A DNA stretch of 64,000 nucleotides from Plectrocnemia conspersa (Eukaryota; Arthropoda; Insecta; Trichoptera; Polycentropodidae), in assembly GCA_009617715.1 (NCBI GenBank), contig VTFK01000028.1:248001-312000 (forward strand), in the 5' to 3' direction. Under the pieces are notes generated by a model. That model was given only the letters and a program-made list of their open reading frames with translations. It ran no database searches and had not been told where the DNA came from. The position numbers and the translations under genes were made by a program. Every line of letters begins with the position of its first letter. The stretch's first letter is position 1. Below are positions 1 through 10,939 of the stretch, in pieces.

Positions 1-2750
1 GTGTACCTTTTTTCTTCTTATTCTTCTCCTTGTTGTTCTTCTCTTCGTTTATGTGCGAATAAATAATTTCCACGGGGATGGAGGCTTTTAATTAACCCTA
101 ATGGCCGATAAAGCCTTGAAATATATTTCAGTTGCAACGCATACACATTCGTATATGTATATGTATTATATATGGCATGGCATACCTTATATGTGCTCTT
201 GGCATAAATACCTTTGCCTGCATTCGTTGCCATTAGCCGTAAATAAGAGTGACGCTTAATTTCCCCCTTAGTCATGACGATTTTGCTTAAGACCGGATAA
301 CGTGTAATTAAAAGTTTTTACCTTTTTAATTAATAAAACTCTTCGCCGCTCTGGCGTAACGACGAGAGTTTTCAAAATTAAAAGGAAACCGCAAAATGAG
401 AAGTAGACATGATTGTGTGTCCATTCTAATACATATAATGTAAATTTTAAATAAAAAAAAACTACGGGATTATTTTTGTACACTTACGGATCACAAAGTT
501 TGCAACTGTATTCTTCAATATTATTTTCTTAGAACTACTTTTATTAAAGATGTACAATATTTTTATCTGATCTTGGAAAAGCGACTCCACAACCGATGAC
601 ATCTATATTATTAATTATAAATTATTATGTGCTATATAATTTATAATCAATTGATGTCACTGCAGTTTTTTTTAAATAATGGCGCAATTTTATAAAAAAA
701 AATTCGAGTGCGGCTGCCGGGGCTCAGAATTATACATCATAAACAAAAACACTAGAATAATCTAATAATATATTTATCCAAATAAAAATTTAAATCCATT
801 TGGTCAAGAATTGGAACCCTGATCTCCTCCCATTTCTCTAATCGTACATAAGTCGTGACGTTGCTATATAACTTCATTTCTGTTCGATACTTCAATCATA
901 AGATCACAATATATATATTTATGATATTCCTTCTAATATGTATTTAAATTAAAACCACCGTGACAAGACAGGTTACTTCAATACCTCACAATGATTATTT
1001 TATAATCTTAAGTTTTATTTACATCGACTAATAAATTAATAGTCTAATCGTTTAATGCTCTATCCTAAATGTAATATAGTCGAATGAAAGGATATGCATG
1101 CTTGCAGTGAAAATTACACCCCACAAGAGTCCCTGGTTAAGCATTTTCGAATAATCTGGAGCATTCCCCTTTATGTGGAAACACTCGTAGGACAGGTCAA
1201 CCATTTTGAATCAAATAATCGCGTTTCATCCATCTGCACGTATTCGCAGTCGGACCAGAGAGACATTTCATTGTCGATGCTCATTCCCTTCAAAGCTCAC
1301 ATAGCGTCAGATATTACATGCTAATCTGATTTGAATGCATTACACGTCTAATTGTGTCCATCGGCCATTAACGGCAGGCGTATATTAGCTTAGGCTTCTA
1401 TTCAAAACGTATACACATACACAATAGAAGCATTAACTATGATGGTCTTTCTCTTTTGTGCTTGCATTTAGTTCGCATATATGTATGTACGAATTTTAAT
1501 TACGATTAAATTTTACCTAATTCATTACATTTCAATTAAACCATTCAATATCACACACAATCAAAAATGTTTTGATCTAAATATAATATTTATGTGTACT
1601 GAAATAAACGGCATAAATCAAAAATATTAATTTTTTGAGTTTACCATGAAAAGTTTTTTTTAATCAAGGATAAATATAGTAAGTTCACACTTAAAAATAT
1701 TTTTGCTACACAGATTAAATGCATACAATAAAAAATTTTGCTTTGACTAAAAAACTGTAAAAAAATCTAGAGACTATTTGGTTAGTCTAGGCTTTCATAT
1801 TCAATGCGTCTCTGTGGTTTTTTATAATAACACCAGCCAGGTGGTATCTCAGCATAGAAAAATATAAAGTTGACCGAATAAATCCCCTGGTTTTCGTATA
1901 TGCAAATGTCGCCTTGGCTTGAAAAAATTCAGGCGCCCGGTGAATTGGTATGCCTGTCGCCCACCGAGAGCGCCGGGTAAAAAAATTTCATTAACATGAA
2001 AATTGATATTCAGCCGGGGAGCATGGCTGAACTTTATTGAATTGCAGTGATGAAAAATATAGGAAAATATTTGACGTAACAATCGGCCGGGATAATTGGG
2101 TTTGGGCCGCGGGCGACTTGTTTGTATAATTCCCCGGGCGACTTTTGTTTTTCCTACGCGTCTCGGTCAAAGGCAAACCTACCTGTGTTTTAACGAGAGC
2201 AGTCCTGCCTATCTGCCTTTGAACAGGTGTGATGGAATGGGGACATTTTATAATGGAGAGTCTATCAGATCACACATTAGTTACAATAACGCCATAACAC
2301 AAACAACATTTATCAGTATTAACAAAGATAAAAACTTGAAAAAATTTCTGAGTAGCCAAATATTTGGTTAATATCCGTTATTATAACCCAGTGCCTGAAT
2401 TCTTACAAAAAGCTGTATATCACTAAGCAAACTGAAGAAACTACAATCTAGCTATTCTCGGAAAATTCCAGCTTTGGGCTCTGGAACATCTTCGAAAGGC
2501 ACGATAGCGTCCTCTTATGATGTCTGTTATAACTAAGACTCACCTACTTCTGTCGCCATCTGGCTCCTTAGTAAGCTAGAATTGCACATTGACTATTTAA
2601 TGTCAACTAAGAGAAGCCGATTTAATTTTATTTTTTTCTTACTTATGTATTCTTATGTACTTGTACAATTATATTATTTTGCCGATCGTAACGCATTACT
2701 ATAATCTGTGAGGTTATTATAGTCTAGTCAAATTCTTAGGACCTGTTCTA
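1..2750. other. Gene-free AT-rich stretch with one GC-richer island
   Basis: No open reading frame here resembles a known protein and no splice-supported gene was found. The start is a pyrimidine-rich run. At about 1,910-2,240 base composition rises sharply in GC, with CpG-containing runs such as GAGCGCCGGG and GGGCCGCGGGCGAC. This could be a conserved non-coding or regulatory block, but only a cross-species alignment could show that. Short open frames crossing the island on both strands look like chance products of the local composition. Confidence 0.5.
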
Positions 2751-2759
2751 ATTAAAGGG

Positions 2760-3140
2760 CTCGACTCTGGAAAAATCATAGCTAGAATATACGTATAAAA
2801 AAAATTAAAACCGATCTCAAATAATGAATCTAAATTAAACTACAGTTTTTTGAGATGTGTGTACTAATGTATTTCAGGTATAGGTCCCTTTAGTATTTTT
2901 TATACATATAAGAAATAAAAGGAGCGGAACATTGCTTTCAATAGCACTACGTAGTACTTTCACAATAAAAATTATTATTCAAAGGGACAGATTTTTTGAC
3001 GCGTCTCCGTTTGTGTTAAAGTTTGTTTGCAAATTATTGCTTTTTGAACGTTTAAAAAATATTAGATATGAGAGGAAATATTCAACGAATGTAAATTAGT
3101 AGCAGTAAATTTAGGTATTCGATCTGAATTTTAAGATCTT
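2760..3140 (+). repeat. Dispersed repeat family C, copy 1
   Basis: This segment matches the reverse complement of 10,545-10,935 over most of its length with scattered substitutions and small indels. Shared landmarks in order include an AAACTACAGTTTTTTGAGATG-type stretch, ATGTATTTCAGGTATAGGTC, GGAGCGGAACATTGC, a GACGCGTCTCCGTTTGTGTT block and ATTCAACGAATGTAAAT. No coding capacity is visible. It is probably a non-autonomous transposable element or a piece of one; I do not recognise the family. Confidence 0.6.
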
Positions 3141-3144
3141 CTAT

Positions 3145-5200
3145 TTTTTACAATTTTTCCAAGATAATAATAATACATATATGTAATTATATGCATATAT
3201 AGAATTTGAGAAAATGTTTTTCCTCATAAAAGCTCTGATTTTTCATCGTGTGTATATAGGACTGAGAAATAATGAGCTTAGTTTCACAATGGCAAGACTA
3301 ATGAAAATACTTTTGAAATAACAACCCCAATCGTTGAAAAAACACAGATATGAGTCTAACAAGTGAGACGTGTTTTTGCACGAATCAAATGACTCTCAAC
3401 ATTCTCGATTTTAAAGTGTGAGTTTTCTAATCCTTACTGTATAATAATATATTACTATATTACACAGCTCGTTCCAATTTTATATATGACTATAATATAT
3501 CATTTATATAATCAAACTATTTATTTCTTGATATTTTTATTATACAATAAATAGCTATATTATTATTTATGTAATGTTAATGATAAACAGATTATTAAAA
3601 GATCATTTGCTTAAAAAGATCACCATTTAGCTTATTTAACAGTGAAATTTGTTGAACTGGCGTATCAATACCTCGCAATCCGAGTTAATAATACACGCTA
3701 TGCTGATTTCAATACCATGGGTTGTGTGGTACAACCCATTTTTTGTTCAGAATAATATTAAAACAAGCAAAAAATGTACAAAAATAGTAGATCTTATTAA
3801 ATTTGGTGAGAAAACAAATATAGTGGCAAGATATCTGGCTTTTATCAAACCATTCTTAAACTCAATAAATAAAATTGTGATAGTATGTTTTTAAAAATAA
3901 AATAATTTTACACCAAATTTTAAGTATAAAAGAACAATTATTTAATCAAAGTAAGCCATCTAGGTTCTGGACATAAATCTGTAGAAAAGCATTCTTGCTG
4001 ATTTTAAAACAGCCATAATATATCGTATTATTGATGTTGTTTCATACAATTTTAAGTTATAAATTACGTACACACTCGACCGTTGCTTACGGTAGCGTAG
4101 CTTTTGTCTAAGTAATAACACTGACAGAACTTGATGTATGGCGTTAGTACCCGAGCTTTCCTGGTTTAATATCAGGTGCACATTTTCACGTAACACTCCT
4201 TTACAAAATTTATACGTAAATTATTGTAAAGAATTGTCGGCACAAACACAATGGATTTTTAAGTTCAATGACAATATATGTGAAGTTTTGTATACCGTAA
4301 AAAATACGTGAACACGAAAAACTTTTAACCAATTTAGTTAATATTTGCATAGGTTTCGGTGTGTTTTCTGAAAAGGATTTATTTTGTATAGTTCTCAATT
4401 TTTTCTAAAATTGCAATTTGTTCGTAAACAATTATTTAATATGGGATGCTACAAAAAAATTTAAATTTATTTATATGTATTTTATGTAAAATTTCTTTAT
4501 ATGGCTTTTTAAAAATCTAGTAAAAAATTTGCAAATTAAAAATACATACACATTTAGATAACATCGTAGAAGAGCTTTGCAATTTTTTTGTCAAAATATA
4601 TTACTAAATATTATAATTAAATTTTTTTATTGTATATACCATATAGTAACTAGTTTATTTTTTGCAAAAAGCTTCTAGTAACTAGAGGCTTTCTTTAAAT
4701 AATTGACATAAAATAAATGTATGTTTAATTAATTTAAATCATAGTTTGGAAATCTTTCAGGCAGGATTGGATTATTTAGAAGATGATATGAGTAAGCAAT
4801 ATCTTAATTTTAAAGAGTAGTCTAGTATGCCACACTTTATCAAAAGCCTAAGTTATACCTATGAATTGCATAATTTTATTTTGACAATGAATCATGCCAT
4901 GCTCTATTGTATAGTGTATTTCTAAAGCCAAGTTGATGATTTGATAAAAGATTAAGTTCCTCTATCACCGGTTTGATTATTTTTAATAGTATTTTTTCTA
5001 ATACATATTTTTCACATAATTGATAAGATACTCATCGGTCTGTGAGAGGCAATATCGACTTGTTCCTTTGCTAATTTTAGTAAAATATTAATTTGAGAAA
5101 CAATTTGGAACGTAGTTTATTTTAATTACTAAGTTAAATTGGATTAAAATATGTATCATTGTATTACGTCAATTTATGTCAAACGTATGTTGGTTCCTGC
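3145..5200. other. AT-rich intergenic DNA
   Basis: Nothing coding is supported. The stretch is dominated by A/T homopolymer tracts and short palindromic AT runs. A short motif near 3,715-3,742 (a GTGTGG(T/C)ACAACCC core) recurs near 49,355 and may mark a weakly conserved old repeat, but the match is too short to define an element. Confidence 0.4.
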
Positions 5201-5204
5201 TATA

Positions 5205-7290
5205 TGTAATAGTATTATTATTATTATTATTTTAATAATTTATTTAGCTTAATAGCTAATCTTTACATCTAACAAATTTAGTAAACATATATAAAAAATA
5301 TATAAAAATACATAACAGAAAAAAAAAAAATAAAAATATACAATAATAAAGTCTTAATATTATAATTTATTTCTATATGTACGAAGGTGTTTTTTTATTC
5401 CATTTATGAAACCCGTTATATTTTTGCTGTTTCGGATTTCTCTTAGAAGACTATTATATAAATCAAAACCTCCGTACATAATTCCCCTAGCCGTACTCGT
5501 TTTCTTATACTTAATTATCTTTAAATTTTCTTTATTTCAAGTATTATATTTATGTACATCTTTATTTCTTATTAAATACTTATTAAAATATTCTGGTAAC
5601 ATATTATTTTCTAACTTATATATAAATACTAAAACATTCATACATAATATTTCTTGAACATTCAGTCATTCTAATCTATCAATCATACTTTTACAATTAG
5701 TTAATCTATTTTTATTTAAGATTACTCTCATTGCCCTATTTTGTAATTTTTGCAACATTTGTTTATCTAATTTATTTAACATATTTAATAGTGTTGCACA
5801 ATAATTAAAATGGGGCAATATTATACTATTGTAATTTTTTTTTTGTATTTATACTTAATATATTTCTTAATCTAGATAATAAACCTATTTTTCTACTATT
5901 TTTTTTTAATATGTAATTACAATGTTCTTTAAAATTTAATTTTGTATCAACAATTACTCCTAAATATTTTTATATTATCCACTATTTCTATACTAGAGTT
6001 ATTTATTACTATTTTGGTACTATTATCTAACACATTTTTTATAATTAATAAACATACATTTAGTTTTATTCTCATTTAATTTCAAGTACATTATTCTTTA
6101 ACCATATTTCTAATATACTTAATTCATTATTTAAATTATTTACAATTTCTTTAATGTTATCACCTATGCAATACATTAATGTGTCATCCGCAAATAGATA
6201 AATTTTACATTTTTTCACGTTATTAACTATATCATTAATATACAAAACAAATAACAATGGTCCCAATTTAGACCCTTGTGGTACTCCATAAGACACTAAT
6301 TTCTCTTCAGAATATACATTATTTATTTTAACTTTTTTGTTTTCTTTTATATAAGTAATTATTAAACCATCTTAAAACTATATCACTTATACCTATACTC
6401 TCAAATTTTTTTAACATTATTTTTTTCTGTCTATTGTTTCGAAGGCTCTCTTGAAATCCAAGAAAACTGCTCAATGATTTTGTTTGTATCCTTAGCCAAC
6501 AGCCAATCATTTATCACTACTTGTAATGCAGTTTCAGTGGAATGCTTTTCTCTGAATCCCGATTGTTGTTCACATATTATGTTTTTCCTTTAATTTAAAT
6601 TAAAATTTAAATTCCTTTAATTGTTTGATTACTACTTCTTCTATTATTTTTTCTATACACGGTAGCATGTTGATTGGTCTCATTTTTTAACTTTTTTTTT
6701 TACTATTTTTTTATTTTAGGTATAGGTACAATAGTAGCAATCTTTAAATTTTCAGGCATTTCTCCTAAGGAGAGTGCTTTATTTATTAAATAATTTAATT
6801 TAGTTCCTATTATTTCCCATGTTTCTTTAATTATATTTATATCTAGTTCATCAGTACTAGTTCCTTTTTTAAATAAACATATTATGTTATGAATTTCATC
6901 TAATGATACTGATTTAAATTTACTAAATTTTACAATTATTTCTTTATTATTATATTGTACTAAATTACTACTCCTTGGTATTGAATTTACAATTTATTCT
7001 ATGCTCTCAATGTAATATGTATTCATTTTTTCTGCTATTATATAAGGATCTTGATATATATTTCCATTAATTTCCATTTTTAATATGTCGTTTTTCTGAG
7101 TTGGATTAATTAATTGTTTTATTGATTTCCACATCTTATTTGGATCATTTTGTATTTCATCTATCAATTTTTCATACCATTTCTTTTTATCCATTCTTAA
7201 TACTTTGACTGCCATATTTCTACATTGTGTGTATGTTTTCCATTTTTCATTAAAGACTTTATATTCTAACTAATATGATTTGAATACCAC
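5205..7290 (-). mobile_element. Decayed CR1/L2-like non-LTR retrotransposon (5'-truncated copy)
   Basis: Read on the minus strand, this contains pieces of a reverse transcriptase in the expected order. A pre-RT linker lies at about 7,215-6,994, an N-terminal RT stretch ending in IVPIP near 6,720, an FESIGISDIVLRWF segment near 6,390, the block YGVPQGSKLGPLLF near 6,290-6,245 and the catalytic FADDT near 6,194-6,181. Frames shift between blocks and stops interrupt them, so the copy is dead. The downstream C-terminal region and 3' tail continue to about 5,205, where the element ends in a short (AAT)n repeat. No endonuclease domain is present, as expected after 5' truncation. Clade is inferred from the C-terminal region (a QNRAMRVIL-type motif, better kept in the copy at 9.3-10.1 kb) and from the microsatellite tail. 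Confidence 0.8.
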
Positions 7291-7299
7291 TGTATTCGT

Positions 7300-8430
7300 A
7301 TGTAAGTTGCTTCTTTTTTAGTTAACATTATTCTCGTCCAGTGTGAACACAACCTTAGCTACCTTAAAAAAATGGCTTGTTTATTTACGATCACGATACA
7401 TGCGAGTTTTACGCGTTTTCGGATGCCTGTCACCGACGAGTTATTAATATTTATACGCGTTTTTTATTGGGGGGCGCGATCAACCATGCGAAGGCGGCGA
7501 AGGCAACAAATTAAACTGGATAATCCCGCAAACTGGATTATAAACTTTGGGATAACACTTTCGTATCCAGCGGCAGTAGCAACCGACACAGCCCACGCGG
7601 GGCAAATTGCTTTTTTTCAGGCCTTAAAAAGCAAACAGGGCCCACCTCGCCGAGGGGAAGAAAATAAATTGTGAGCGCAAAAAAAATAGCCGGCAGATTG
7701 TTAAGTATTTTCTGGATAATTAAATTATAAAAATGGGGGAATCGGATGTCAGTAAGGGTCCCTCCACACGGAGCGCCACCCCACTCCTCAGCCAGCGCCC
7801 GGCCAACGGGTGAACGTTATTAAAAATTGCTTCAGAAACACGTTGATAATGCGTGATAAACTGGCAACATTAAGGAAATGGTTTTTCCTTAACAGCGGCG
7901 CCTGCTTTTAATGCGTTCTGCAGACGTTTCATATAAAATATGCAAAGCGCTAATTATATACGCCTTTTTAGAAACTTTAGCTTATAATATGATATATCAC
8001 AAGCACGGTATAAACAGAGCTTTTCAAAAATAGTGTATTTTGTCATATTTAATAAATGGATACTGTATGTAAATGAGATATTCGGAATCTCAAAATGTAT
8101 GATTAAGTTGACAACACTGATTTTTCCGCTAAGGTCAGCAAGACATTGACCAATTTACTAGGCATCATACACAACAAGGTTTTATTTAAAATATCAGTGT
8201 CAATTTTACTAATAGTACAAAATATGTTTAGTGATTCGATCATTCTGTGTAAAAAAGAAAAATCATACTCATTTTTCTGTTAATTTTAATGACGTTAAAA
8301 ACAATCAATATTTTTAATTAAAAGCATAAATCATGGACGTTCATAAAAATAGATGAGTTTCTTCTGTATGAAAAAAATCTGCAGCTATACTTCATCGCAG
8401 TGTTCTCTGTTTTTGGCAATTATTATTTGA
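7300..8430. promoter_or_regulatory. GC-richer island with homeodomain-like sites; candidate enhancer
   Basis: No gene is supported. At about 7,370-7,830 the sequence becomes GC-richer and carries clustered motifs of the kind bound by homeodomain factors: TTTTTATTGG near 7,461, GGATAATCCC near 7,519, GGATTATAAAC near 7,535, and GGATAATTAAATTATAAAA near 7,713. A 100-codon open frame crosses the island, but it matches nothing I know. The regulatory reading is inference. The rest of the stretch to 8,430 is AT-rich and shows nothing further. Confidence 0.3.
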
Positions 8431-8439
8431 ACAGGTGTC

Positions 8440-8640
8440 GTAAATACAGTCAGTAATTGAGGCGATGAAAATTAATAGCACGGCATATGATGACCTGGGT
8501 TCGAATCCCATACGGACCTTAGTGTTTTTTAATTTCTATCGTGTCTGAGAGATCGAAATTAGTGATTATTATATAATTATAATTCCGATCAATCGTCATA
8601 GATTTTTTTAATCTCACGAATGAATATCGTGATTATTAAT
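8440..8640 (+). repeat. tRNA-derived SINE-like repeat, copy S1
   Basis: The sequence contains a consensus RNA polymerase III B box (GGTTCGAATCC at about 8,499) in a T-arm-like context (TGGG-TTCGAAT-CCCA). It is followed by a body (TTTCTATCGTGTCTGAGA, then a TTATTATATAATTATAATT run) that recurs on the minus strand at 43.4-43.56 kb and, more diverged, at 33.4-33.6 kb. The upstream half does not fold as a complete tRNA, so this is a retroposed tRNA-headed repeat rather than a functional tRNA gene. Confidence 0.55.
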
Positions 8641-9027
8641 TAAAATTGAGTTAGATTGTAGACGGCCGCCGAAAGCGAGCACAAGCCCTGAGAAAACAGT
8701 GATTCCGGGCCTCATGACAAAAATAGAATTTTATATATTTTCTAACATCGTAATGAAATTTATTTAATAAATAATAATAGGTACGAGTTAACCTTTTCTA
8801 AGATACAAATAAATATTAAAATTAGCCATCATTCCGACATATTTTCTGGAACCATATTTTATGCGAAATATTTTAATTAGCCATTAAGAATATCTACTGA
8901 TAATTATTCGTATTTTTTTGGCTGCTCAGTGATGCCATATAATTAATGACTAGTCCAATGCATTATCAAGCATTTATTAAAACTTATTATAACAATAAAA
9001 CGAGTGAGAATCAAATAAAGCTCATCT

Positions 9028-9212
9028 AAACAGAATTTCGCCCAATAGAAAAACGCAAAAAACAATCATCTCTTCTCAGAAGTCAAAAATCTACGTCAAA
9101 AGCAAAAAAATCGTGCCATTGCCGTCACGATTTTATTGCTTTTGCCGTGAATTTTCGTCTTCTAAGAAGTGATAATTGTTTTTGCGCTCTCCTATTGACC
9201 AAAATTCGGTTA
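9028..9212. repeat. Foldback MITE family F, copy 1
   Basis: Two arms are inverted copies of each other around a centre near 9,121: the left arm runs from CAGAATTTCGCCCAATAG through CTTCTCAGAAGTC and the right arm from ACTTCTAAGAAG-like sequence to CCAAAATTCGGTT. The same arms occur at 25,023-25,254 (far better preserved) and in half form at 54,587-54,711. Homology extends outside the arms (the left flank GAGTGAGAATCAAATAAAG is the complement of the right flank of the 25-kb copy), so the palindrome is the core of a slightly larger element. There is no coding capacity. Confidence 0.65.
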
Positions 9213-9339
9213 GAAAATACTTTAATCAGCCTTTTTATATTAGAAGTCCATAGTAATATCAGTAAGGATAACTATCATATTTTTTAAACATCCAATTGCA
9301 GACAAACTGTGGAACAATATGTAAGGTGCGATATCTAAA

Positions 9340-10085
9340 TTATTAATCAATAAAATTAAATTTTAAAGAACATTGTAATTACATATTAAAAAAAATTAGT
9401 AGAAAAATAGGTTTATTATCTAGATTAAGAAATATATTAAGTACAATATAAATACAAAAAAAAAAAATTTACAATGGTATAATATTGCCCCATTTTAATT
9501 ATTGTGCAACACTATTAAATATGTTAAATAAATTAGATAAACAAATGTTGCAAAAAATTACAAAATAGGGCAATGAGAGTAATCTTAAATAAAAATAGAT
9601 TAACTAATTGTAAAAGTATGATTGATAGATTAGAATGGTTGAATGTTCAAGAAATATTGAGTATGAATGTTTTAGTATTTATATATAAGTTAGAAAATAA
9701 TATGTTACCAAAATATTTTAATAAGTATTTAATAAGAAATAAAGATGTACATAAATCTAATACTTGAAATAAAGAAAATTTAAAGATAATTAAGTATAAG
9801 AAAACGAGTACGGCTAGGGGAATTATGTACGGAGGTTTTGATTTATATAATAGTCTTCCAAGAGAAACTGAAACAGCAAAATATAACGGGTTTCATAAAT
9901 GGAATAAAAAAAACACCTTCGTACATATAGAAATAAATTATAATATTAAGACTTTATTATTGTATATTTTTTTTTTTTCTTTCTGTTATGTATTTTTTTA
10001 TATATTTTTATATATGTTTACTAAATTTGTTAGATGTAAAGATTAGCTATTAAGCTAAATAAATTAATAAAATAAAATAATAATA
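9340..10085 (+). mobile_element. 3' end of a CR1/L2-like LINE, same family as 5.2-7.3 kb
   Basis: This is a plus-strand copy of the last ~750 bp of the element at 5,205-7,290; the two are inverted relative to each other. It encodes the region downstream of the RT core in two frames: a 64-codon stretch at 9,573-9,767 including MRVILNKNRLTNCKSMIDRL, then 9,825-10,046 with GGFDLYNSLPRE. The organisation (QNRAMRVIL, then a WLNVQEIL-like motif) is typical of CR1/L2-type C-termini. The 3' end is a run of AATAA/AAT units. One stop near 9,765 separates the frames, which suggests a dead copy. Confidence 0.75.
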
Positions 10086-10099
10086 ATAAATATATATCT

Positions 10100-10378
10100 A
10101 CTGGTGAAAATATATTTGAATTTTAATAGTGAAAATATAACTTTACCAAAAAATACGCATTCACTGTAACATTTATACATCGGATGTAAATAAATAATGA
10201 TAAGTTTGTCAATATATTTATTATTACATATAGAAAAGTTGAAATCATATAATTTTACTAGCACCTGCCAGATAATTTATATTTTCACTAGTTAAAATAT
10301 TTATCTACTAATAAAATTGTATTTAATTATGATTTTACTAAAATGACATATTTTAAAAAATATTTTCGGGATAGATTC
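10100..10378 (-). repeat. Dispersed repeat family B, copy 1
   Basis: The reverse complement of this segment aligns with 54,185-54,422. Shared landmarks are GAAAATATTTTTTAAAATATGT, a GGTGCTAGTAAAATTATATGATT stretch and a GTGAATGCGTATTTT-like block, each quoted here only in outline. A shorter related piece may lie near 33,190-33,240. The segment follows directly on the 3' tail of the LINE copy ending at 10,085. It is AT-rich, non-coding and probably a non-autonomous element. Confidence 0.5.
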
Positions 10379-10544
10379 GAGACTGTTTTTTCTAGATTTT
10401 TTTATGAATAAGCACATGAAACTGAATGTATTATTTATTCATTTTTTTTGCATTAAATATAGTTTTTAAATTACTGATTCTATAAAAACATTAAATTTAT
10501 ATAATTCAGCTGGAGTTGTTATAGATTTTTCGTTATTTCTTTGC

Positions 10545-10935
10545 TTCTTCTTTAGGTATTTGATCTGAATTTTTAGATCAAATACCTAAATTTACTGCTT
10601 CTATTTTACATTCGTTGAATATTTCTTCTTATATAATTTTTAGATGTTCAAAAAGCAGTAAAGTCAACAATAATTTGCAAATAAATTTTAACACAAACGG
10701 AGCCGCGTCAAAAAACTACAATCTATCCCTTTAAATTATAATGTTTATTGTGAAAGTATACTTAGAAAGTAGGTGCTTTTGAAGGCAATGTTCCGCTTCT
10801 TTTATTTATAGTATGTGTAAAAAAATCTGAAGGAACTTATATCTGAAATTTATCAGTACACACATCGCAAAGAACTGTAGTTTAGTTTAAATTTATTTTT
10901 TTTGATACATATATTCTTGCTATGATTTTTTCGAA
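10545..10935 (-). repeat. Dispersed repeat family C, copy 2 (inverted)
   Basis: This is an inverted copy of 2,760-3,140. It carries AATATTTCTTCTTATATAA, AACACAAACGGAGCCGCGTC, AAGGCAATGTTCCGCTTC and CAGTACACACATCGCAAAGA in the complementary order. It also has a short local inverted repeat (GGTATTTGATCTGA against TTAGATCAAATACC) around 10,555-10,590 that could be the tip of a terminal stem. It is non-coding. Confidence 0.6.
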
Positions 10936-10939
10936 ATAG

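Noticed and set aside
8455..8525. Possible functional tRNA gene (GGTTCGAATCC)
   Set aside because: The T-arm-like part is good, but no acceptor, D or anticodon arm of correct length can be folded upstream, and the same box recurs with a shared non-tRNA body at 43.5 kb. It is a SINE.
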